DNA of 36,388 nucleotides from an uncultured Proteiniphilum sp. GTDB taxonomy: Bacteria > Bacteroidota > Bacteroidia > Bacteroidales > Dysgonomonadaceae. Every line of letters starts with the position of its first letter. The stretch's first letter is position 1. Below are positions 1 to 7,855 of this stretch, piece after piece. The notes beneath the pieces are model-generated. The model saw only the letters and a program-made list of their open reading frames with translations. It was not told the DNA's origin and searched no databases. The position numbers and the translations under genes were made by a program. The stretch lies in contig CAKMJT010000048.1 of assembly GCA_927407015.1 (NCBI GenBank), forward strand, positions 1-36,388, in the 5' to 3' direction.

Positions 1-21
1 GCGGTCTTTTTATGACATCGG

Positions 22-762
22 ATGATTGAATTACTAAAAGCGTATCTGCAGCAACATCACTACAGCAGATTCGACCTGAAAGCGGTTATTTTCGATATGG
101 ACGGGGTGCTGTACGACTCCATGCCGGCACATGATAAGTCGTGGCGACAAACGATGGATGAACTCAACCTGCAACATATACCCTTTGAGTTTTACCTTCA
201 GGAAGGACGCATCGGGAAATCGACCATCGACGCTGTCTTTCAACGTAACCTGCAGCGGGAGGCTACGGAGGAAGAGGAACAGAGAATCTATGCCCGTAAG
301 TCAGAACTGTTTCAGCAATACAACAGCGGCGCTACCTTACCGGGAGCAAAAGAGGTATTGAACCTTGTGAGAGAAAAAGGACTGAAGCCCGTGCTGGTCA
401 CCGGCTCAGGCCAGCCCTCCCTGCTGGACCGGCTGGACATCCATTTTCCCGGTATCTTCACACCACAAACCATGGTGACGGCTTTCGACGTGGTGAATGG
501 TAAACCCGATCCTGAACCGTTTCTGATGGGGCTGGAAAAGGGTGGTAATTTGAGACCCAACCAGGCCATCGTGGTAGAGAACGCGCCGCTGGGCATCCAG
601 GCAGCCGTGGCTGCCGGCATCTTTACTATCGCCGTCAATACAGGCCCCCTGTCCGAGACGATTTTAACCGATGCGGGTGCTTCGCTGGTGTTCGATTCCA
701 TGACAACACTGCGCGCGGAATTGCCCGGTATACTTCGTCTGGCTGAAACAGTCAGCATCTGA
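22..762 (+). CDS. HAD-superfamily phosphatase, beta-phosphoglucomutase-like
   Basis: A cytoplasmic HAD hydrolase of subfamily IA, probably dephosphorylating or isomerising a small sugar phosphate. Motif I is DMDGVLYDS (about residues 25-33) with the nucleophile and acid/base aspartates; a helical cap follows. Motif II is VTGSG, motif III the lysine in GKPDPEPF, and motif IV is VVENAPLGIQAA, where the usual ED pair reads EN. At 246 residues it has normal family length and appears complete. The first ATG that keeps the whole fold is used; about 20 residues precede motif I. Substrate cannot be read from sequence. It is followed by a gap of about 190 bases, so it is probably not co-transcribed with the lipoprotein gene downstream. 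Confidence 0.88.
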   Translation: MIELLKAYLQQHHYSRFDLKAVIFDMDGVLYDSMPAHDKSWRQTMDELNLQHIPFEFYLQEGRIGKSTIDAVFQRNLQREATEEEEQRIYARKSELFQQYNSGATLPGAKEVLNLVREKGLKPVLVTGSGQPSLLDRLDIHFPGIFTPQTMVTAFDVVNGKPDPEPFLMGLEKGGNLRPNQAIVVENAPLGIQAAVAAGIFTIAVNTGPLSETILTDAGASLVFDSMTTLRAELPGILRLAETVSI

Positions 763-953
763 GACTTCTGAATCAGGTAGCATTTCATTGAAATTACCTG
801 AAAAAGTCTTTTTGTTGAAAATACGGATGAATTCAAACGGACTATCTGGTCATTTCAAAAAAGTCTGATCCTGTTCCTGACGTTGTAAGGTGGACTCATC
901 ATGGAGAGGAAGAATGACGGTTTGATACATGTAGAATCTAAAACCCGGATAAG

Positions 954-2387
954 ATGAAACAGATCTTTTACTTTGTGTTCTTCGCCCTGCTTGCCGCATG
1001 TTCCGGCAATCAACAACCCTCTCCCGAAAAACAGATAACCGTAGAGACGGCGGCGGGTAACTTTAGCCGCGCCGCAGAGATCATCGACTCGCTGATAGGG
1101 TACGGTGCGTTGAGCGCTGAGAAAAAAGAGGCCCTTCGATATACCCTCGATTCACTCGAAAGGGTAACGCTCGACTTCAACAGAAGCAGGGAAGAGGTCA
1201 TCAACTCGATTCAGGAACACCACCGGTTTACTCCGACAGAAGAGCAACTACACCGCTGGGAGACATCCGGGGCGCTTGAATACAGGCTCATCGACGGGGA
1301 GAAACGCTACTTCCGCAATGCAGCGGCCAATCTCTTCAGGGTAGACTCCCTGGCAAGAAACCTTTCACAGGCTCTGCCTGACACCGCCGGGAGACAGTTG
1401 AAAAAATTACTGGACAGCCATCTTACGCAACTCATCCCCACAGAGATAAAAGGAAAATACCTCCTGCCGAAGGTCATCATGCAGGTGAAATACAGCCTCC
1501 ATATCTATCCCGGTTTTGCAAAGGAGGGAGAGACCTTTCGTGTCTGGCTGCCCTATCCGCGGCAGGATATCCGCCGGCAGACCATTGTGGAATTGATCCG
1601 TTCTATGCCACCACGCTACATCTTATCGGAAGATAGGACAGGACATACTTCCCTCTACATGGAAAAAACAATGTTCAGGAAAATGGGAGCATTCTTTCAG
1701 GTGGAATATGCGTTTACCTCACAGGGAGAGTGGTTTGATCTCTCACAGGTAGATATACAACCCTATCAGACGCATACGGAGGAATACAGGAAATATACAT
1801 CGGAACGAATCCCTCATATCCGGTTTTCCGAAAAGATCAAAACACTGACCGACAGCATCACCAAAGATGCCGCAACACCCATCGAAATCCTGAAAGTGAT
1901 CTATCGTTATATCACGGCCAACTATCCCTGGGCGAGTGCGCTGGAATACTCCACCATTGCCGATATACCCGCCTACGTGATTGAAAACGGCAAGGGCGAC
2001 TGCGGCCAGGTCACCCTGCTGTTGATCACGATGCTCCGCTACAAAGGGATTCCAGCACGTTGGCAGAGCGGCTGGATGACTCATCCGGGAGCGGTGAACC
2101 TGCACGACTGGGCAGAGGTATACTTCGAAGGGGTGGGCTGGGTGCCGGTGGATGTATCCTTCGGCCGTGGTGAGCCGCTCGATAACAAGGCCGGCAGGGA
2201 GTTCTACCTGTCGGGGATCGACTCCTACAGGCTAACTGTCAACTCCGATATTTCCGATGCATTCTTTCCGGAAAAACGGTTTCCCCGAAGCGAAACAGTC
2301 GATTTCCAACGCGGGGAGGCAGAGTCAGAGACCTGGAACCTTTATTTCAATCAATGGGATTATAAGATGGAAGTGACCTATCCGTAG
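954..2387 (+). CDS. Transglutaminase-like (papain-fold) lipoprotein
   Basis: An exported lipoprotein carrying a transglutaminase-core domain. The N-terminus is a lipoprotein signal (MKQIFYFVFFALLAAC, lipidated cysteine 16). A helical, charged region of about 130 residues comes next, then a beta-rich section, then the transglutaminase core with the triad Cys350 (GKGDCGQ), His384 (NLHDWAEV) and Asp400 (VPVDVSFG). Such proteins in Bacteroidota act on the envelope face as peptidases or amide hydrolases rather than cross-linking enzymes, but the substrate is unknown here. Its 477 residues fit the family. The ATG at 954 is required by the signal peptide. It lies 45 bases upstream of nadE, which has its own promoter-like box in the gap. 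Confidence 0.87.
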   Translation: MKQIFYFVFFALLAACSGNQQPSPEKQITVETAAGNFSRAAEIIDSLIGYGALSAEKKEALRYTLDSLERVTLDFNRSREEVINSIQEHHRFTPTEEQLHRWETSGALEYRLIDGEKRYFRNAAANLFRVDSLARNLSQALPDTAGRQLKKLLDSHLTQLIPTEIKGKYLLPKVIMQVKYSLHIYPGFAKEGETFRVWLPYPRQDIRRQTIVELIRSMPPRYILSEDRTGHTSLYMEKTMFRKMGAFFQVEYAFTSQGEWFDLSQVDIQPYQTHTEEYRKYTSERIPHIRFSEKIKTLTDSITKDAATPIEILKVIYRYITANYPWASALEYSTIADIPAYVIENGKGDCGQVTLLLITMLRYKGIPARWQSGWMTHPGAVNLHDWAEVYFEGVGWVPVDVSFGRGEPLDNKAGREFYLSGIDSYRLTVNSDISDAFFPEKRFPRSETVDFQRGEAESETWNLYFNQWDYKMEVTYP

Positions 2388-2402
2388 TTCATCCGATTTT
2401 AT

Positions 2403-2410
2403 TATCTTTG
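2403..2410 (+). promoter_or_regulatory. Bacteroidetes -7 box ahead of nadE
   Basis: TATCTTTG matches the TAnnTTTG consensus of the Bacteroidota primary sigma factor. Transcription would start about 7 bases later, giving a leader of about 15 bases before the ATG at 2433. No good -33 TTTG is visible at the expected distance, so the site is moderate. Confidence 0.45.
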
Positions 2411-2432
2411 TATCAGAACACCTCTAAATACG

Positions 2433-4391
2433 ATGCATATGCATATCAATGATTTCGGTTTTTTGCGTGTGGCTGCAGCATCACCCAAACTGAGAGTTGC
2501 CGATTGCGATTTCAATACGGCTGAGATAAAATCGGTACTGGAGCGTGCTGCGCGGGAAGAGGTGCAGCTAATCTGTTTCCCCGAGCTGTGCATCACGGCC
2601 TACAGCTGCGGTGACCTCTTTTTCCAGGAAGCATTGCAGCGTAAGGCGGTGGCCTCGCTGACGGAGCTGGCTGCATTCATGAAAGGGAAGCCCTCCCTCA
2701 TCGCCATCGTAGGCCTGCCACTGCGCATCCAAAGCAGCCTTTTCAATATGGCGGCAGTCATCTCTTCGGAGGGTATCCTGGGCTTTGTCCCCAAAACAAA
2801 TATCCCGAACGACAGGGAGTTCTATGAAAAACGATGGTTCGCCCCGGCAGCCGACCTGAGTGATTTCTCGGTGGAGATAGGCGGTGAGGATGTGCCCATC
2901 TCCCCCGAAGGGATGATCTTCCATACACCCTTTGCAAATTTCGGTATCGAGATATGCGAAGATCTGTGGATGCCGGTCCCTCCTTCATCAAGACTGGCGC
3001 TGCAGGGAGCCGATGTCCTCTTCAACCTGTCAGCCAGCAACGAGCTGGTAGGCAAAAACCGGTACCGGAAATCACTGGTGCTGCAGCAGTCGGGACGCTG
3101 CAATGCGGCGTATGTATATGCTTCGGCGGGGTGCGGCGAGTCGACCACTGACCTGGTCTTCTCCGGTGCCTGTTTTATCGCCGAGAACGGTACAATGCTG
3201 GCTGAATCAAAACGCTTCTCACTGGGGAGTGAACTGATCATTGCCGATATTGATATCGATGCACTTCGTCACGACCGGTTGATGAACACCAACTACATCA
3301 CAGTGGCTACCGACAGCACCACGGAGATCGATTGCGAAATAGAACCGGTAACTCCGGAAAAGATGTACCGCATCTTCCACCCGCACCCTTTTATCCCCTC
3401 CAAAGAGAGTGCCGAAGAGAACCTGTCGGAGGTGTTCCATATCCAGACACACGGGCTGGCCAAAAGGCTGCAACACACGGGTGTAGAAAGGGTGGCCATC
3501 GGCGTTTCCGGCGGACTCGACTCCACGCTGGCACTGCTGGTCACGATCAAGACATTCGATATCCTCGGGCTTCCGCGCGAGAACATTGCAGGCATCACCA
3601 TGCCGGGCTTCGGTACCACTGACAGGACTTACGGCAACGCCATCGCCCTGATGAAAGCTTCCGGTGTGACCGTGAAGGAGATAACCATTGTGGATGCGGT
3701 GAAACAGCATTTCAGTGATATCGGCCATGATATGAATGACCATAGCATCACCTACGAGAACAGTCAGGCACGCGAACGAACACAGATACTGATGGATTAT
3801 GCCAACAAGATCGGCGGGCTGGTGGTGGGAACGGGAAACCTCTCGGAACTGGCACTGGGATGGGCTACCTATAACGGCGACCACATGTCGATGTACAGCG
3901 TGAACACCAGCGTACCTAAAACACTGGTGGCTTCTCTGGTACGTTGGATTGCGGACACGCAGATGGAAGAGTCTTCACGCAGGATCCTGCACGATGTGCT
4001 CGATACCCCGTTCAGCCCCGAGCTGCTTCCTGCAGGCACTGATGGAAAAATAGCTCAAAAAACAGAGTTTTTCGTCGGTCCCTATGAGCTGCACGACTTC
4101 TTTCTGTATCGCATGCTGCGCTACGGCGACCATCCCCGACGTATCCTGCTGATGGCACAACAGGCTTTCACATCCGTCTACGAACCGGAAGTGATCCTGA
4201 AATGGCTGAAGGTCTTTTACAAACGTTTCTTCTCGCAACAGTTCAAACGCTCCTGCCTGCCCGATGGCCCCAAGGTGGGATCCATCAACCTATCCCCCCG
4301 CGGTAACTGGCGCATGCCCAGCGATGCAGTGGCAACCGTCTGGCTTAAAGAGCTGGAAAACTATTCCGGCCAACAAAATCCTGAATACTGA
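2433..4391 (+). CDS. nadE: Glutamine-dependent NAD(+) synthetase
   Basis: Catalyses the last step of NAD synthesis, deamido-NAD plus ATP plus glutamine to NAD. The N-terminal half is a nitrilase-fold glutaminase: Glu in FPELCITAY, Lys in PKTNIPND and nucleophile Cys175 in EICEDLW. The C-terminal half is the ATP-pyrophosphatase synthetase domain with the P-loop SGGLDS (from Ser359) and the GTGNLSELALGW segment that binds the adenylated intermediate. At 652 residues it is the normal length for the two-domain enzyme and looks intact. The ATG at 2433 (MHMHINDFGFLRVAAASP) places the first strand of the nitrilase fold correctly. A nicotinamidase gene lies elsewhere in the window (23778), so both a salvage step and the final amidation step of NAD metabolism are represented. 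Confidence 0.96.
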   Translation: MHMHINDFGFLRVAAASPKLRVADCDFNTAEIKSVLERAAREEVQLICFPELCITAYSCGDLFFQEALQRKAVASLTELAAFMKGKPSLIAIVGLPLRIQSSLFNMAAVISSEGILGFVPKTNIPNDREFYEKRWFAPAADLSDFSVEIGGEDVPISPEGMIFHTPFANFGIEICEDLWMPVPPSSRLALQGADVLFNLSASNELVGKNRYRKSLVLQQSGRCNAAYVYASAGCGESTTDLVFSGACFIAENGTMLAESKRFSLGSELIIADIDIDALRHDRLMNTNYITVATDSTTEIDCEIEPVTPEKMYRIFHPHPFIPSKESAEENLSEVFHIQTHGLAKRLQHTGVERVAIGVSGGLDSTLALLVTIKTFDILGLPRENIAGITMPGFGTTDRTYGNAIALMKASGVTVKEITIVDAVKQHFSDIGHDMNDHSITYENSQARERTQILMDYANKIGGLVVGTGNLSELALGWATYNGDHMSMYSVNTSVPKTLVASLVRWIADTQMEESSRRILHDVLDTPFSPELLPAGTDGKIAQKTEFFVGPYELHDFFLYRMLRYGDHPRRILLMAQQAFTSVYEPEVILKWLKVFYKRFFSQQFKRSCLPDGPKVGSINLSPRGNWRMPSDAVATVWLKELENYSGQQNPEY

Positions 4392-4480
4392 ACATCGAAA
4401 CCTCGAACATTGAAATAACGAAACCCCTAAACATCATAACGTTGATACTTCGGTACGTCCAAACATCGAACATCGAACTT
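4390..4480. repeat. Degenerate GAACATCGAA-type intergenic repeats
   Basis: The space between nadE and the kinase-RapZ gene is built from imperfect copies of a 10-base word: GAACATCGAA at 4390, GAACATTGAA at 4405, AAACATCGAA at 4461 and an overlapping CATCGAACTT. Related ACGAAAC and AAACATCAT words lie between. It looks like a decayed simple repeat; function unknown. Confidence 0.5.
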
Positions 4481-4486
4481 AAAAAC

Positions 4487-5908
4487 ATGCAACAACTCAT
4501 TGCTCTTTTCACCTCACACACCGGACAAGCAGGGCCCACGCTGGAGACACTTCCTTCATCCGGCTCCAACCGTAAATATTTCAGGTTATCCACGGATAAG
4601 ATTTCGCTTATCGGTGTTTACGGTGAGTCGCATGAAGAGAACCATGCATTTATCAACCTGGCCAACCATTTCCTGGCGCAGGGACTGAATGTGCCAAAGG
4701 TGGTGGCTGTCAGCGGGGATGAGATGTTCTATCTGCAGGAGGACCTGGGGGACACGGTGCTTTTTGATCTAATCCGGGGGGGACGGACCACGGGTGTTTT
4801 CAGCCACGAGGAGAAAGAGTTGCTCCACAAGACCATCTCACTCCTGGCCGATTTTCAATACCTCGGTGCCCGGGGTCTCGATTTCAGCATCTGCTACCCG
4901 CTGCCGGCATTCAACCACCGTTCCGTGATGTGGGACCTGAACTACTTCAAGTACAGCTTCCTGAAGACCACCGGCATGAATTTTCGGGAAGACCTGCTGG
5001 AGAACGATTTCGAGAAAATGGCCGGTATATTGCTGAAAGATCCGACAGATACGTTTATGTACCGCGACTTTCAGTCACGCAATGTGATGCTGGTGGAGAG
5101 GGATCCTTATTTTATCGACTTTCAGGGGGGACGAAAGGGGCCTGTTTATTACGATGTGGCTTCATTCTTATGGCAGGCGAAAGCCGGCTTCCCGGCTGAA
5201 CTGCGTGATGAACTGATCACCACCTATATCGCCTCACTAAAAAAATTCCGGCCAGTGGATGAAGCATCCTTCCTGATACAGCTGCGTCAGTTCGTCCTTT
5301 TCCGCACGCTGCAGGTGCTCGGCGCTTACGGCTTCAGAGGGTACTTCGAGAAAAAACCGCACTTTATCCAAAGCGTACCCTTCGCATTGAACAACCTGCA
5401 GGAGCTGCTGAAGGACGGTTTCGATGAATACCCCTATCTGAACAGGATATTAAACGAAATGACCAATCTGAAACAGTTTGCCGATACCCGGAAGCGGGAA
5501 CTGGAAGTGCGGGTATACAGCTTCGCCTATAAGAAAGGGGTACCGGATGATCAGTCGGGCAATGGTGGCGGTTACGTGTTCGATTGCAGGGCCATCAATA
5601 ATCCAGGTAAGTACGAACGATACAACAACGTCACCGGGCTGGATGAACCGGTGATTAAATTCCTCGAGGAGGATGGCGAAATTGTCACATTTCTCGATAC
5701 GCTCTACCCTCTTATCGACCAGCATGTGAAACGCTACCAGGAACGAAACTTCACTAACCTGATGATCTCTTTCGGCTGCACCGGCGGACAACACCGCTCG
5801 GTGTACGCAGCGCAGCATATGGCGGAACATATCTCCCAAAAATTCGGGGTAAAAGTATCTTTAATCCACCGCGAACAAAACCTGGAGCAGGAATTCAGAA
5901 AACGATGA
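4487..5908 (+). CDS. AmgK-like sugar kinase fused to a RapZ C-terminal domain
   Basis: A two-domain cytoplasmic protein. Residues 1 to about 330 form an aminoglycoside-phosphotransferase-fold kinase: a glycine/serine ATP loop (SSGSNRKYFRL, about 24-34), a catalytic loop YRDFQSRN with Asp194, and the metal-binding Asp in FIDFQGG. The closest known role is AmgK, which phosphorylates N-acetylmuramic acid and GlcNAc at the anomeric carbon. Residues about 335-473 match the C-terminal domain of RapZ, the GlcN6P-sensing RNase adapter, including FGCTGGQHRSV (429-439). The RapZ ATPase domain is absent. The stop overlaps the next gene's ATG by four bases, and that gene is MurU-like, which supports the AmgK assignment. 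The ATG at 4487 is preferred to an in-frame TTG at 4442 inside repeat DNA. Substrate and RNA binding are inferred. Confidence 0.85.
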   Translation: MQQLIALFTSHTGQAGPTLETLPSSGSNRKYFRLSTDKISLIGVYGESHEENHAFINLANHFLAQGLNVPKVVAVSGDEMFYLQEDLGDTVLFDLIRGGRTTGVFSHEEKELLHKTISLLADFQYLGARGLDFSICYPLPAFNHRSVMWDLNYFKYSFLKTTGMNFREDLLENDFEKMAGILLKDPTDTFMYRDFQSRNVMLVERDPYFIDFQGGRKGPVYYDVASFLWQAKAGFPAELRDELITTYIASLKKFRPVDEASFLIQLRQFVLFRTLQVLGAYGFRGYFEKKPHFIQSVPFALNNLQELLKDGFDEYPYLNRILNEMTNLKQFADTRKRELEVRVYSFAYKKGVPDDQSGNGGGYVFDCRAINNPGKYERYNNVTGLDEPVIKFLEEDGEIVTFLDTLYPLIDQHVKRYQERNFTNLMISFGCTGGQHRSVYAAQHMAEHISQKFGVKVSLIHREQNLEQEFRKR

Positions 5909-6645
5909 AAGCAATGATCTTTGCAGCCGGTCTCGGCACCCGACTCAAGCCGCTGACCGACACCCTGCCCAAGGCACTGGTACCCGTGGGGGGGAAACCG
6001 TTGCTGCAACATATCATCGGGAAGCTCAAACAATCGGGCTTCGACGAGATCATCATCAACATCCATCACTTCGGTCAACAAATCATCGATTTCGTGGAAT
6101 CGAACAATCATTTCGGTATCCGGATTGAATTTTCTGATGAACGGGACCATTTGCTCGATACAGGTGGCGGCATCAAAAGAGCCTCCTGGTTTTTCGACGA
6201 CGGTAAACCCTTTCTCGTACATAATGTGGACATTTTATCCAATATCGATCTTGCCGAACTCTACACGGCACACCTGAAAAACAACCCTCTGGCCACGCTG
6301 GTTTGCAGTGAACGGCAGACAGCGCGCTATCTGCTTTTCGACAATGATGACCACCTGAAGGGATGGATCAATGAAAGCACCGGGGAGATAAAATCACCTT
6401 TCCCGGATCTGAATCCACGTCAAACCCGAAAACTGGCTTTCTCCGGCATCCATGTACTCAATCCCGCCATTTTCAGTGATATGACGGATTTACCGGACCG
6501 GTTTCCGGTGATCGATTTTTACCTATCCCTTTGCAACAGGGAAAACATCAACGGCTTCGTCCCCTCAGACCTGCACCTCATCGACGTGGGAAAACTAACA
6601 TCCCTGGAAGAGGCGGCAGATTTTCTACATTCGCAAACGCTATAG
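5905..6645 (+). CDS. murU: Sugar-1-phosphate nucleotidyltransferase, MurU-like
   Basis: A cytoplasmic NTP-transferase of the type that makes UDP-MurNAc from MurNAc-1-phosphate, bypassing de novo synthesis during peptidoglycan recycling. The pyrophosphorylase signature GLGTRLKPLTDTLPKAL is at about residues 9-25, followed by GGKPLLQH, the sugar-binding LLDTGGGIK, and the metal-binding Asp in VHNVDILSN. The C-terminal ID in LIDVGK is the usual second metal ligand. The length of 246 residues suits MurU and lacks the left-handed helix of GlmU. It overlaps the kinase gene by ATGA, so translation is probably coupled. Other sugar-1-phosphates cannot be excluded; the name rests on the AmgK-like partner. 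Confidence 0.78.
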   Translation: MKAMIFAAGLGTRLKPLTDTLPKALVPVGGKPLLQHIIGKLKQSGFDEIIINIHHFGQQIIDFVESNNHFGIRIEFSDERDHLLDTGGGIKRASWFFDDGKPFLVHNVDILSNIDLAELYTAHLKNNPLATLVCSERQTARYLLFDNDDHLKGWINESTGEIKSPFPDLNPRQTRKLAFSGIHVLNPAIFSDMTDLPDRFPVIDFYLSLCNRENINGFVPSDLHLIDVGKLTSLEEAADFLHSQTL

Positions 6646-6784
6646 TTCAAACAATTCCACCCCTTTTTTATCGATCAACTAAACGCCTTCCCTTTTATTA
6701 ACCACCATTTTTTGTAATCCTTAAAAAAGACATGGTAAATTAATCTTAATGATCGAATATTTAATATATTATTTTATTTATTAT

Positions 6785-6816
6785 CTTGTATATTAAAATA
6801 TTTTATGGTTCATTTG
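6785..6816 (+). promoter_or_regulatory. Possible promoter within an AT-rich direct repeat
   Basis: CTTG at 6785-6788 and TTCATTTG at 6809-6816, spaced by 20 bases, resemble the Bacteroidetes promoter with one mismatch in the -7 box. It lies in a very AT-rich stretch with a direct repeat: TTAAAATATTTTATGGT at 6793 recurs as TTAAATATTTTATGGT at 6826. It would drive the lipoprotein remnant at 6895. Confidence 0.35.
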
Positions 6817-6894
6817 CAATGTAAATTAAATATTTTATGGTATTATTCCGATTTACATTTATCTCAATCTTTAAACTTCTTATCGGACAACAAA

Positions 6895-6981
6895 ATGAAA
6901 TATATATCATTCTATTGTACAACATTATTAATCCTGTTATTTTCTTGTTCTAATAAAAATGACATACCCATTGAGGGTTGA
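6895..6981 (+). pseudogene. Orphan lipoprotein signal peptide (5' remnant)
   Basis: Twenty-eight codons encode a near-perfect lipoprotein signal (MKYISFYCTTLLILLFSCSN) and then stop at TGA after NDIPIEG. The hydrophobic core and LLFSC lipobox are intact, but no mature protein follows. About 145 bases of stop-rich sequence separate it from the DUF4434-like fragment at 7128. The simplest reading is that this is the 5' end of the same decayed lipoprotein gene. If still translated it would yield a tiny lipopeptide of about 11 residues, which is possible but unsupported. Confidence 0.5.
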
Positions 6982-7127
6982 GGCAATCCTTAACTTCAAC
7001 CAGAAAATCAAGAAAACTGTACGGCAAACAAATCCTAAAGCCATATTTGCATCTTGAGGAATCGCATTAAGAAACACATAGTTTTAACTAACGAACTTGA
7101 AAAATAAATGATCTGAAGATCATTTAA

Positions 7128-7583
7128 TCAGACATTCGATCTACTCGTCAAATAGATGGTGCATGGGTAGGCATATATCATTGGAGCGAAACAGAAGGTA
7201 AACATTGGAACAATGACATCAAAAAAATGACAGACGATCAGTGGCGCGAACTTGTCCATTCGATGAATAGTCTGGAAATGAATATGAATGTCATCCAAGA
7301 AGTATTTAGAAACGAAGCGTATGTTGGGAAACATTGTTTAACTGTAGACAATTATACAGGAAAAGCATTTTATCCCTCAGACCTGTATCCCGGAAGAATG
7401 CAGATAGCTGCAGAAGATCCAATTGAAGCAATACTTTCTGCAGCGGACAAACTGGGAATGTCTGTGATGGTTGGAGTGGGAATGTTTGCCTGCTTTGATT
7501 TTACACCTGAGTTACTCGAAAGGCAAAAACGAGTGGCAAAAGAACTTTTTTCCAACAAATGCTCAGAAATCAGGGTGTGGTAA
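7128..7583 (+). pseudogene. DUF4434-like protein, N-terminal fragment
   Basis: An open stretch without a start codon: reading begins just after a TAA at 7125, and recognisable protein (GAWVGIYHWSETEGKHWN) precedes the first ATG at 7227. It continues through an (alpha/beta) barrel-like segment (MNVIQEVFRNEAYVGKH, then KLGMSVMVGVGMFACFDF) and breaks off after KELFSNKCSEIRVW. The pattern fits the N-terminal half of DUF4434/glycosidase-like TIM-barrel proteins of Bacteroidota. The C-terminal half is missing, while a different DUF4434-like copy at 10163 has only its C-terminal part. Together with the upstream signal remnant it is a decayed secreted-protein gene. A short functional protein starting at 7227 is unlikely. 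Confidence 0.6.
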
Positions 7584-7631
7584 CGGAGTGGAAATAACGG
7601 AAAAAGAGTAGTAGCTATTCAGAGATAATAA

Positions 7632-7855
7632 GACCTATATGATAGCCAATATGCCCCAAAATTCACTAACTGGAACGGAAAAGAGGTTCATTATACATTC
7701 GACTATCTGGGGTATTATATTGAAAAGGCCCATGACATTGGCCTCAAAGTTCATGTATCACTCAATACCTTTGTAGCAGGACATAATTATTTCGATATCG
7801 GCCCTATATACAAAGAAAATAAAAAAGAGTCCTTTGACATATTGGAGAGAAAAAC
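7632..7855 (+). pseudogene. Glycosyl-hydrolase-like (GHL10/DUF187 type) fragment
   Basis: After two stop codons an open frame encodes YDSQYAPKFTNWNGKEVHY, then TFDYLGYYIEKAHDIGLKVH and VSLNTFVAGHNYFDIGPIY. The Y-x-x-E-K-A-H-x-x-G-L-x-V-H pattern with Asn-Thr-Phe and Gly-His-Asn is typical of the barrel strands of GHL10-type carbohydrate-active proteins. It has no start and runs directly into the 3' end of the ATPase gene on the opposite strand at 7856, so it is truncated at both sides. It is in the same frame as the DUF4434-like fragment upstream, but is separated from it by three stops. Confidence 0.55.

Noticed and set aside
924..956. Short frame MERKNDGLIHVESKTRIR upstream of the transglutaminase-like gene
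   Set aside because: Eighteen codons with a stop overlapping the next ATG could be a leader peptide, but it has no repeated codons, hydrophobicity or pausing motif to support that.
3219..3884. Minus-strand open frame of 221 codons
   Set aside because: Antisense of nadE with no recognisable domain.
4442..4486. TTG start for the kinase-RapZ gene
   Set aside because: It would translate the intergenic repeat words; the ATG at 4487 opens on the kinase fold.
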